21,932 bases of DNA from a virus. The notes beneath the pieces are model-generated. The model was not told where the DNA came from. It was given only the letters and a program-made list of their open reading frames with translations, and did not search any database. The first letter of the stretch is position 1; the number at the start of each line of letters is the position of its first letter. Location: the IMG/VR virus record IMGVR_UViG_3300005613_002533, positions 1-21,932 of that record. One strand, 5' to 3'. Shown piece by piece: positions 14,874 to 21,858 of the stretch. Made by a program: the position numbers and the translations under genes.

Positions 14874-15616
14874 AGAACTTAATACTATGTTGGGATGCAG
14901 TAGCTCCTGACATACAACTAAGAAAAGAGTTTAATTTCCCATATCACGGGAAACTGCGTTGTCCCGCTACTTGTGGACAGAACTGGTCTTGCACCCTTAC
15001 CAGTATGATAAGTCTCTACATAGGGCGAATATGGGACGAATATTGTTACTGGGAGACAGCAGACCCACTACTTAATGGATTTGAAAAGACGCTCTTTAAC
15101 AAAGGCACATGGGGACTGTTAGGATTACCGTGGTTATATCCACTACCAGACGATCTAAAAGGGTGGGGGATAGTAGGGTTTCCTAACCCAGATATGCCAA
15201 AGTGCAGTCCGCACTATGAGAAACATGGCAGGATGTTCACTGAAGGTTTAGAAGAAGACTTCAAGATACTAAACGATTCATGGAACAAAGGGATATATGA
15301 TCCTGCTGTAGAGTATAAAATCAAGACAGACATACTCAAAAAGACACCTGAAGTAGATACAGTCTTCATGGAGTATGATTCAGTTAACAGGGGCTACCAT
15401 AAACTCGGTAATGCTGATGATGGAGTGATGTGGGAACAGTGTCTATGGTTTACCAACAAGCTATTAGATGAGTTCAAACCAGATAACTATATCATCTTCT
15501 CAGATCACGGTAAGCCTAAGAAACCAAAAGCCTACGACCATGATGGGGTCTGGGCTTCGAATCAAGATTTGAAGTTAGAAACATTTGAAGACTTAATAGG
15601 AGTATTACACAAATGA
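14870..15616 (+). CDS. Alkaline-phosphatase-superfamily-like enzyme
   Basis: The gene encodes 248 residues with the landmarks of the alkaline phosphatase/sulfatase/phosphodiesterase superfamily in order: D9 in LCWDAVAPD (metal ligand), NWSCTLTSMISLYIGR (38-53) with C41 or T42 as nucleophile, D170-xxN-xx-H177 in EYDSVNRGYHKLG, IIFSDHG (208-214) with D212-H213, and YDHDGVW (222-228). It is about half the usual size and seems to keep only the catalytic core. There is no signal peptide, so it acts in the cytoplasm. It may hydrolyse or transfer a phosphate or phospho-alcohol, perhaps on the same substrate as the TagD-like enzyme. Confidence 0.7.
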   Translation: MKNLILCWDAVAPDIQLRKEFNFPYHGKLRCPATCGQNWSCTLTSMISLYIGRIWDEYCYWETADPLLNGFEKTLFNKGTWGLLGLPWLYPLPDDLKGWGIVGFPNPDMPKCSPHYEKHGRMFTEGLEEDFKILNDSWNKGIYDPAVEYKIKTDILKKTPEVDTVFMEYDSVNRGYHKLGNADDGVMWEQCLWFTNKLLDEFKPDNYIIFSDHGKPKKPKAYDHDGVWASNQDLKLETFEDLIGVLHK

Positions 15617-16272
15617 AGTGGTCAATAATAATACCGTCATACCTGATTAATGCACGACTGGTAGCACTAGCTAACAAGTGTATAGCGTCTATACATAAGA
15701 CTACCAAACAAGAATATGAGATCATCATGGTTGAAAGTGGGGAGTATGAAGTTGAAGGTGCAGATATACTCATACGCCTACAAGACCAGACACCTTTCGC
15801 AAGGGCTGTAAATCTTGGAACGAGAGTAGCGAGTGGTGAATATCTGGTTATATGTAACAACGACTTAGAGTTACCTGAAGGATGGGAAGAAGCCATAGAA
15901 GAAACCTTCGAGTCGGATGATAATTGTGCAATAGCTACGCTACAGTCCAGTGAGGAAAACAAACCAGAGTTTGATGAGATCAGAGAAGACTTCTTCGGGG
16001 GGTTCTGGGTTATACATGAGGAGTCATTCTTTGACATAGGTGATCTGGACGAACAGTTTGTAAATTCATTTGAGGATGCCGATTACTGGCTAAGAACAAG
16101 AGCAGACGGAGCAAAGATACTAAAGAACTGTAAGCTTAATGTTCTTCATCATGCCAGACAGACAGTAGATATAGACCTACTGAACCATTCCCAAAATTAC
16201 ATAAAGAATAGAGAATTATTTAACCAGAAGCATGAGGGAAGCCAAGACTCATGGTTCGCGCACTTGAGGTGA
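15613..16272 (+). CDS. Glycosyltransferase family 2
   Basis: This 219-residue protein is a GT-A fold transferase: MKWSIIIPSYLINAR at the start, FARAVNLGTRVASGEYLVICNNDLELPEGW (62-91) with the acidic NND at 82-84 in place of DxD, GGFWVIHEESFFDIGDLDEQF, and the catalytic-type EDADYWLR (154-161). A His-containing strand (LNVLHHARQT) follows, as in rhamnosyl- and related transferases. It closes the glycan cassette, with an ATGA overlap to the preceding gene, and lies four bases before the virion genes resume. Donor and acceptor are unknown. Confidence 0.85.
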   Translation: MKWSIIIPSYLINARLVALANKCIASIHKTTKQEYEIIMVESGEYEVEGADILIRLQDQTPFARAVNLGTRVASGEYLVICNNDLELPEGWEEAIEETFESDDNCAIATLQSSEENKPEFDEIREDFFGGFWVIHEESFFDIGDLDEQFVNSFEDADYWLRTRADGAKILKNCKLNVLHHARQTVDIDLLNHSQNYIKNRELFNQKHEGSQDSWFAHLR

Positions 16273-16276
16273 TGAT

Positions 16277-16642
16277 ATGCCCTTTGAAGAAAACATAGTA
16301 GAAGATATACAGATACAACAACCAGTAACAGCAGAAGGAACAGCAGAAGTTCCTCCGATATTACAGATGTCTCCACTGATGGATCATTTTGAACTGCAAG
16401 GAACAGACAGGTTAGACGGTGAAGTTCAGGATAACATGATGGAGATATACGGATTTTTAGCGGGACAAGAGAAAGGTATGTATAGCGTTCTAGATGAACT
16501 CAGAAATATAGAGAACAGAATAGGCACTCCTAATGCGGGTGTTAGACGATATAACCATGTATTAAAATGGGTAAGGCTGACCAAACATATTAAAGCATTA
16601 GAACAACAAAGGACAGAGCATGAAAGAATTAATAGGCAATAG
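16277..16642 (+). CDS. Hypothetical phage protein
   Basis: The gene encodes 121 residues with GAGGTGAT before the ATG. The N-terminal 45 residues are acidic and Gln/Pro/Val-rich and probably unstructured. The rest is helical (LDGEVQDNMMEIYGFLAGQ, YSVLDELRNIENRI, NHVLKWVRLTKHIKALEQQ). No family is recognised. It is the first gene after the glycan cassette and overlaps the next gene by 23 nt. Its place between capsid and adaptor genes suggests a virion or assembly role, but this is not proven. Confidence 0.7.
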   Translation: MPFEENIVEDIQIQQPVTAEGTAEVPPILQMSPLMDHFELQGTDRLDGEVQDNMMEIYGFLAGQEKGMYSVLDELRNIENRIGTPNAGVRRYNHVLKWVRLTKHIKALEQQRTEHERINRQ

Positions 16643-16907
16643 CAAAGTATCACAAGCTGAGAGCAGGGAACACGACAGCGAGGTATTTGCAAAGAGAGTT
16701 ACGCAGACTCCTATGAACCTACAGGAACGATGGGATCGTTCTGCGTTAGGTAAGACTGAATATCATGGATACACTGACAGGGGTGTTAGCGAAGGTTCTA
16801 ACGGTTGGTTTATAGAGAAATGGGTTTATGCAGGTGGTAAACCTGTCTCTAAAACTATCGCTATAGGAACATCATGGAAGAACAGAACGAAAGCAGAATA
16901 CAAATGA
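16620..16907 (+). CDS. Hypothetical phage protein
   Basis: This 95-residue hydrophilic protein starts inside the end of the previous gene. Its C-terminal half, GSNGWFIEKWVYAGGKPVSKTIAIGTSWK, looks like a short beta-rich unit with aromatic residues. There is no recognised motif. The overlaps on both sides suggest translational coupling within the late operon. Confidence 0.6.
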   Translation: MKELIGNSKVSQAESREHDSEVFAKRVTQTPMNLQERWDRSALGKTEYHGYTDRGVSEGSNGWFIEKWVYAGGKPVSKTIAIGTSWKNRTKAEYK

Positions 16908-17206
16908 CACACGAACCCTGTAAGTTTGAAGACCGAATATTAAATATGGCTACAGATGTAGCTGAGACTAAGGTAGAACTCAAGTCTCTAAGCATGAGGA
17001 TTAATGGGTCTATGGATAGGTTCGCAGATCACATAGCTCAAGGTAGGGGATGGCGTATGGCTATCACTGGTTCTATCGTCATCATCATTATAAACATCTT
17101 GGCTTTTACTTTTTTCTTTGGGGCTTTAAACAAGACAGTATTGGTAAATGAAAGAATCTTACAGCGTATTTTAGAGAAATACGAACATATTATACATAAG
17201 GAGTAA
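16874..17206 (+). CDS. Coiled-coil protein with one TM segment (XhlA- or holin-accessory-like)
   Basis: The gene encodes 110 residues. An amphipathic helix (about 22-58, NMATDVAETKVELKSLSMRI onward) precedes a single hydrophobic segment (63-84, AITGSIVIIIINILAFTFFF) and a basic C-terminal helix. The layout resembles XhlA-type proteins and small holin partners. ATG 16874 has AGGA five bases upstream; ATG 16904, which overlaps the previous stop as ATGA, is a real alternative and would remove ten residues. A role at the membrane during lysis is plausible but could equally be a virion membrane anchor. Confidence 0.6.
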   Translation: MEEQNESRIQMTHEPCKFEDRILNMATDVAETKVELKSLSMRINGSMDRFADHIAQGRGWRMAITGSIVIIIINILAFTFFFGALNKTVLVNERILQRILEKYEHIIHKE

Positions 17207-17208
17207 TA

Positions 17209-17874
17209 ATGGCTAGAGACTTTAACACAATGGCAACCAATGTCGGTAGGACTATAGGGGATACTGGTGACACTACCAAGACCTTTATAAATACTTATCT
17301 TAATAACCGATATTTTGACATAGCTAACAGACTTGACTGGTCTGTTATGACTGAGCCTGATTACACACTTACATCTACCGCAAGTGTGAGATATATAGCT
17401 CTGCCTTCTGACTTCGATTCTGAGTTTAATGTTGTTGACACTACTAACGGTGAGAGTCTTGTTAGAATGACACAACAAGAATACTTACAGATGAACGCTA
17501 GTAACTTTACAGATGGTGACGCTGATCCGACAGGAGAAGCAGACCCTACAGGTTATTACATAAGTCGAGAGAACAGCAGAATATATTTTAATGAAGTTCC
17601 CTCAAGGGCAATAGTTTACTTGATGCCTTATAAAAAAAGGGTTACGGAAATGACTGCTGATAGTGACACTGTAGCTATAAGAGACATTGAATGGATCATG
17701 GAGATAGGTTCTATAGCTGACGCATGGGCTTACAAGAGACAGTTACAGAAAAGCTCATACTACGAATCCAGATATGAGGATGCTTTACAAAGGAGGATTC
17801 AGTCAGAGGTTGCACAATATAACCAGATACATCAATTTATACCTGCTGTATATCCTGAAAGGGAGTGTTATTAA
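17209..17874 (+). CDS. Head-tail adaptor-like protein
   Basis: This 221-residue protein has a strong site (AAGGAG) before the ATG. The N-terminal helix-rich part (TFINTYLNNRYFDIANRLDW, about 25-44), then YTLTSTASVRYIALPSDFDSEFNV, and a C-terminal helical part (EWIMEIGSIADAWAYKRQLQKSSYYESRYEDALQR) match adaptor or gatekeeper proteins that dock under the portal in podovirus-type and related phages. The middle has a beta-rich segment with RENSRIYFNEVPSRAIVYLMPYKKR. It is followed at once (TAATG) by a large tail protein, the usual pairing. The exact subfamily is not certain. Confidence 0.75.
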   Translation: MARDFNTMATNVGRTIGDTGDTTKTFINTYLNNRYFDIANRLDWSVMTEPDYTLTSTASVRYIALPSDFDSEFNVVDTTNGESLVRMTQQEYLQMNASNFTDGDADPTGEADPTGYYISRENSRIYFNEVPSRAIVYLMPYKKRVTEMTADSDTVAIRDIEWIMEIGSIADAWAYKRQLQKSSYYESRYEDALQRRIQSEVAQYNQIHQFIPAVYPERECY

Positions 17875-19682
17875 TGGCAAGAAGACGACTTAGATCGGAA
17901 ATGATACCCGTTAAGGATGATCCGATGCTATATGGATATTTGTCTTCATTCGTAGGTGGAGAGAATACCCGTATGCGGGATCAGAACCTTGCGGAGAATA
18001 TGGGAACTAGCCTAGTGAACGCTGATCTACTGGTTCAGGGTCATACTGGGAAGCGTTATGGAACATCCCTTATAGGAAGCGACTTAGGGAGCGTAGCTAT
18101 AGCAGGTATGGGACTCATGCAGGTATCTGGTGGAACAGACCAGATGCTAGTTGCTCAAGGTACAACTGTAAGTAAATGGACTGGTTCAGGTAGTTTCTCA
18201 TCAGTGAAAGCTGACTTTGCTAGTGGTACAGACTATGAGATCACAGTAGGTGGAGAGAGTGGAGAAGGAGATGTCTTCTTTGCTAGAAGTTCTGGTAACT
18301 GGTTTAGGATAAATGTAGCAGGGACAGCAGATGATCTTAATGTTATAGACGGTGCTATCACAGCATTTGCCGATGCGGGTGGTGGACAGGTAACAGTAAC
18401 TTCTGCAAGTCACGGACTATCTGATGGGTATTCAGTGACCATTACGGGAACGACAAACTATAACGGAACTTTTACTATAGCTAACAGTGATACTAACACC
18501 TTTGAGATCACCGACACATGGGTATCTGATGATGCAACAGGAACATGGACATACACAAACACTAACATAAATCCACCGTTAAGTAACATATCTATCTTCT
18601 TTATGAATCGTTGGTGGATAGCAGACGATGACCTACTCTACTACTCAGACGCTTACAGTTCTGACTATTCTAGAGCTTGGGATAGGACTTCTAACGCTTT
18701 CAGGTTTGTAGGTGGGGGAGCGATTAAAGCTATCTACCCAGTTAGAATAAATGGTGCAAACATGATAGTGGTTTTTAAAGAAAGCTCATCATGGTTGCTT
18801 AACATAAATACTACCACTATAGGTAGCTCAGTCATAGAACCACTAGACCTTAATGTAGGTTGTGTTGGAAGACACGCCTGTACTCAGGTAGGTGACGATG
18901 TATGGTTCATGTCTGCCGATGGTATAAGGTCTGTTGTTAAATCACAGTTGGACAGAGCCAGAGCAGGATCATCTAACGCTCTTACATTCCTCATCAAAGA
19001 TGAGATAGATGCTGTCAACTGGTCTTACATGGATAAGGTTGTATGTACATACTTCAAAGGTATGTTCTTAATGGCGTATCCTACGGGTGCTTCCCAGTAT
19101 AACAACAGAGTTATGGTGGGGTATCCACAGTTTATTAACCAAGTGGGAGCTAAAGATGCTTACCCATCATGGTCTATATTTGAAGGTCTTAATGTAGCTC
19201 AATGGTGTAAGTATTATATTTCTGGTGAAGAAAGACTTTACTACGGTAACGCAGGAGCAGACGGTCTTTGTTATAGATTCTGGGATGATACAGTGCTGAA
19301 TGATAACAGTGCATCTATACCTTTTGAGATCGCTACAAGAGCTATGGACTTTGGCTTACCGCAACAGACAAAGTATGGTGGGGAGTGTGAAATTAGGGCT
19401 GACTCAGGTGAGGGTATTCTTACCGTATCCGCACAGGTAGATGATGCAGGATGGGCTGTATTAGGAACAATGGACTTAGATCGTAGTGTTCTAACTATTC
19501 CGATAGCAGGACTACCGTTTGATCTTGATTCAGCAGTTCCTATAAGCCAGAAGTTTCATTTAGACTCACTGGGACAGTTTAGAAAAATAGAGATTAAAGT
19601 TGAATGTGACGAAGCTAATAGTGACATAAAGATATTCAGTATAGCAGTCGCAACTTTCCAAGACGAATACATGGGGGAATAA
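17874..19682 (+). CDS. Large tail / stabilisation-type protein with FCCH-like beta domain
   Basis: The gene encodes 602 residues from ATG 17874 (MARRRLRSEM), with GGGAG about eight bases upstream; an in-frame GTG nine bases earlier is less likely. The N-terminal part (GENTRMRDQNLAENMGTSLVNADL) and the later WIADDDLLYYSDAYSSDYSRAW and IVVFKESSSWLLN segments are typical of tail-nozzle or stabilisation proteins downstream of adaptors. Residues about 161-227 (GGGQVTVTSASHGLSDG..., then TNYNGTFTIANSDTNTFEI and DDATGTW) form an inserted beta domain of the kind called FCCH-like in phage proteins, often thought to bind surfaces. It should be part of the tail tube or the portal-tail complex. Confidence 0.75.
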   Translation: MARRRLRSEMIPVKDDPMLYGYLSSFVGGENTRMRDQNLAENMGTSLVNADLLVQGHTGKRYGTSLIGSDLGSVAIAGMGLMQVSGGTDQMLVAQGTTVSKWTGSGSFSSVKADFASGTDYEITVGGESGEGDVFFARSSGNWFRINVAGTADDLNVIDGAITAFADAGGGQVTVTSASHGLSDGYSVTITGTTNYNGTFTIANSDTNTFEITDTWVSDDATGTWTYTNTNINPPLSNISIFFMNRWWIADDDLLYYSDAYSSDYSRAWDRTSNAFRFVGGGAIKAIYPVRINGANMIVVFKESSSWLLNINTTTIGSSVIEPLDLNVGCVGRHACTQVGDDVWFMSADGIRSVVKSQLDRARAGSSNALTFLIKDEIDAVNWSYMDKVVCTYFKGMFLMAYPTGASQYNNRVMVGYPQFINQVGAKDAYPSWSIFEGLNVAQWCKYYISGEERLYYGNAGADGLCYRFWDDTVLNDNSASIPFEIATRAMDFGLPQQTKYGGECEIRADSGEGILTVSAQVDDAGWAVLGTMDLDRSVLTIPIAGLPFDLDSAVPISQKFHLDSLGQFRKIEIKVECDEANSDIKIFSIAVATFQDEYMGE

Positions 19683-19683
19683 C

Positions 19684-20493
19684 ATGGCATCAATAAGTTC
19701 AACAACTGGTCACACCTTCACAAACGGTGAGACAAACATAACGCACACTAAGTTAAATAACATAGTGAATAATGCGTCCATTTCCATCAGTTCTATAGAC
19801 ACTGCTGACATATCAGACAGTGCTATAACTGCTGACAAGATAGCGGTAGGTACTATCACTGACGCTAAACTAGCACAGATCACTACTGCTGATAAGGTAG
19901 CTACAAGTGCTGTCACAGACGGTGATATAGACTTAGCTGAAGTAACTGCTGACGCTCTAATACTAGAGGAAGGATCAGCAATAACTACTCCCGCAGGGGC
20001 TATGTCGCTATACACTAAGGATACCAGTGGACAGCCTGAACTGTTTTGCAGGGAAGAATCTGATGGTGATGAGATACAGCTTACTAATGCAGGTGCGGTT
20101 AAAGGTATCCCCACGACATTACAGGTTACAGGCACTTCTGATATTACTACCTCTGGCACTTCTTATGCCGACATGACAGATATGGAGCTTACCCTGACTG
20201 GTGCAGGAACATATATATTTACATTCAATGCTCCTATCAAAATTCATCAAAGCGGTTCATCAACTGTATCTTTAGCCCTAGATATAGACGGGACTGATGT
20301 TATAGAACAGGTTTATGGTGGGTATAGCATGAACACTGAAAACCCTGTAGGTAGGGTATCAACATCTATCCACTGGATCGCAACTATCACTACAGAAACA
20401 ACAGCAAAAGTACAATGGAAACACGGGACTAACACAGCTACACAATATGGGACTGATTCACCCAGAGTATTTAGCTTTGTAAAGATAGGATAA
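19684..20493 (+). CDS. Tail-fibre-like virion protein
   Basis: This 269-residue protein has an N-terminal stretch of short imperfect repeats (about 35-85: DTADISDSAITADKIAVGTI, then TDAKLAQITTADKV), a pattern seen in trimeric fibre stalks. The C-terminal half (about 145-269) is beta-rich, with LTLTGAGTYIFTFNAPIKIH and SSTVSLALDIDGTDVIEQVY, and could be a jelly-roll-like head domain. It follows the large tail protein directly. Receptor binding or virion decoration is likely. No enzymatic motif is seen. Confidence 0.65.
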   Translation: MASISSTTGHTFTNGETNITHTKLNNIVNNASISISSIDTADISDSAITADKIAVGTITDAKLAQITTADKVATSAVTDGDIDLAEVTADALILEEGSAITTPAGAMSLYTKDTSGQPELFCREESDGDEIQLTNAGAVKGIPTTLQVTGTSDITTSGTSYADMTDMELTLTGAGTYIFTFNAPIKIHQSGSSTVSLALDIDGTDVIEQVYGGYSMNTENPVGRVSTSIHWIATITTETTAKVQWKHGTNTATQYGTDSPRVFSFVKIG

Positions 20494-20494
20494 T

Positions 20495-20920
20495 ATGAAC
20501 TTAGGCGAATGGAACTATATTATATTACTTCCTATATCCAGTCTGCTCTTTATGATCGGTGGGACTGGGTTTAAGTGGGCTAGAAGGTTTGTCCTTCCTG
20601 CTGTCATAGCAGGTATGGCTATCCTGAATGGTTCTAATATATGGCTGTCACTTGGGGCAGGAGGGCTTCTGGTAGGAGCTTTCTGTATGCCTTATGGTGA
20701 CGGTAAGGACTGGTGGTTTAGGTTTATGATAGGGTGTTTATACGCTCTTGCCTTGCTACCACTAGGCTTTACAACCTTTCAAGCGATCTATCCTTTTATA
20801 TTTCTACTAACATTTTATATCAGCAACCAGAAATGGGGAGAGAAATGGCTACCGTGGAAGGCTTGGGAAGCTCTTAATGGTCTCTTGATAGGTTGGATGG
20901 CATCACTTCTAATAACATGA
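20495..20920 (+). CDS. Multi-pass membrane protein; target gene of HNH element 2
   Basis: The gene encodes 141 residues with about five hydrophobic segments (roughly 8-24, 32-46, 49-65, 76-108 and 127-141), and AGGA upstream of the ATG. No family is recognised; holin or superinfection-related roles are possible for a small phage membrane protein in this region. The final segment, GLLIGWMASLLIT (129-141), is encoded again after the HNH gene, at 21480-21521. The stop TGA overlaps the HNH start (ATGA), so the two are translationally coupled. Confidence 0.75.
   Translation: MNLGEWNYIILLPISSLLFMIGGTGFKWARRFVLPAVIAGMAILNGSNIWLSLGAGGLLVGAFCMPYGDGKDWWFRFMIGCLYALALLPLGFTTFQAIYPFIFLLTFYISNQKWGEKWLPWKAWEALNGLLIGWMASLLIT
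20879..20920 (+). repeat. Recoded 3' end of the membrane-protein gene, upstream copy
   Basis: The 14 codons encode GLLIGWMASLLIT-stop. Against the downstream copy, the first six codons differ strongly (GGT/GGG, CTC/CTA, TTG/CTT, ATA/ATT, GGT/GGA, TGG/AGC) yet only one residue changes (W to S). The next 20 bases (20897-20916 against 21498-21517) are identical, then ACA/ACC and TGA/TAA differ. Confidence 0.88.
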
Positions 20921-21480
20921 ATAGAATCAAACGAGATAAAAGTGGTCGTTTTGTGAGTGGAAGTTTTATCCCCACACCTGCAAATAAGGGGAAGCCTGAA
21001 CACTATAAAACCATTACTAAATATTGCGAGTGCGGTTGTGGTAAGATTGTAACCTTTAAACCTATAGAAAAAAGCAGAAGGAATCAGAGGTTTATCAAGG
21101 GTCACAATGCACGAATTTATAGCAAGGAGCATCGCCAGAAGTGTTCGGAAAAGGCTTCGAAGACTCGCAGGAATAACGGACAACCTCGCCTAACTCCGAT
21201 TTATAAGCGGATAAAAGTTAGTAAGAAATATAAAGAGTGGCGTATTCAAATATTCTCAAGAGATGGTTATAGGTGTCAGGAATGTGGAGGGCGTGGAGGA
21301 GAGCTAAATGCTCACCACATAAAACCCTTTTCGCATATCTACAGAGAAGCTATAGACATATATGATGATGGTAATGTTATAGAGTCTATCCTTGAATACG
21401 AACCCCTCTTTGAACTTGGCAACGGTATTACTCTATGCCGAGAGTGTCACATAAAGGTTCACAATGAGAAATACGCATAG
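20917..21480 (+). CDS. HNH homing endonuclease (free-standing, sense)
   Basis: This 187-residue protein begins MNRIKRDKSGRFVSG. It has a basic N-terminal region with a Cys cluster (C37, C39, C41 in CECGCGK) and a short GHNARIYSKEHRQKCSEKAS segment like those of phage HNH proteins. The catalytic C-terminal part is classic: WRIQIFSRDGYRCQECG with C120 and C123, AHHI (132-135), then N169 and LCRECHIKVH with C174, C177, H178 and H182. An earlier TTG in frame is possible, but ATG 20917 overlapping the TGA of the membrane-protein gene is the natural start. It should cut the unmodified target in related phages. It lacks the N-terminal zinc finger and NUMOD3-like parts of the other HNH protein here. 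Confidence 0.9.
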   Translation: MNRIKRDKSGRFVSGSFIPTPANKGKPEHYKTITKYCECGCGKIVTFKPIEKSRRNQRFIKGHNARIYSKEHRQKCSEKASKTRRNNGQPRLTPIYKRIKVSKKYKEWRIQIFSRDGYRCQECGGRGGELNAHHIKPFSHIYREAIDIYDDGNVIESILEYEPLFELGNGITLCRECHIKVHNEKYA

Positions 21481-21856
21481 GGCTACTTATTGGAAGCATG
21501 GCATCACTTCTAATAACCTAATAGCTAAAATATACAATTACTTCAAGTCCGATTATGGAACTGAGCAGAGCGAAGTGGATAAGATGCTCTCAACTCATAA
21601 GATATATAGGACTTTAATAATAAGTGACAAGGCTATGGCTAGATTTAATGTATCAGAAGATGGACTAAGAGCCGATGTCTTAGATGCGGTAGTGGTTGAA
21701 GGTGGACTCAAGACCTTACGGGAAATGATGAGGATAGGCAAAAAGAGATTCCCGACACTCACAACAATAACATGGGGGAGATCACATTCTCATCCGAATC
21801 CTAATAAACCCCATGAGGTAAAGACAAGAGATTTTAATAAACTTACAAAGGAGTAA
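21464..21856 (+). CDS. Hypothetical phage protein with a start possibly supplied by HNH element 2
   Basis: The frame encodes 130 residues from ATG 21464, which has AAAGG six bases upstream and overlaps the last 17 nt of the HNH gene. Residues about 1-18 come from the HNH 3' end and the gene-end remnant, so they cannot be original. The likely native part begins around LIAKIYNYFKSDYGTEQSEVDK (19 onward) and continues with YRTLIISDKAMARFNVSEDGLRADVLDAVVVEGG, a compact alpha/beta-looking segment. Other starts are GTG 21575 and ATG 21584, both without good ribosome sites. No family is recognised with confidence. Confidence 0.65.
   Translation: MRNTHRATYWKHGITSNNLIAKIYNYFKSDYGTEQSEVDKMLSTHKIYRTLIISDKAMARFNVSEDGLRADVLDAVVVEGGLKTLREMMRIGKKRFPTLTTITWGRSHSHPNPNKPHEVKTRDFNKLTKE
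21480..21521 (+). pseudogene. Remnant of the original membrane-protein gene 3' end
   Basis: In frame this reads GLLIGSMASLLIT-stop, which is the last part of the membrane protein with one change (S for W). It has no start and is detached from the gene by the HNH element. Its first base is the last base of the HNH stop codon. The same bases are read in another frame as part of the next gene if that gene starts at 21464. Confidence 0.8.
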
Positions 21857-21858
21857 CA

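Larger units (their letters stand above)
20879..21480 (+). mobile_element. Putative gene-end-replacing homing element 2 (sense HNH)
   Basis: The segment consists of the recoded host gene end followed by the HNH gene, whose start overlaps the host stop (ATGA) and whose stop codon ends on the first base of the remnant gene end. The fit at both borders is nearly seamless. It resembles element 1 in layout but not in endonuclease sequence or orientation. The left border is approximate. Confidence 0.6.

Noticed and set aside
15516-16037. A 173-codon - strand frame
   Set aside because: It is antisense to the GT2 gene, with no ribosome site or recognisable domain.
19710-20159. A 149-codon - strand frame
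   Set aside because: It arises from the low-complexity repeat coding of the fibre-like gene on the other strand.
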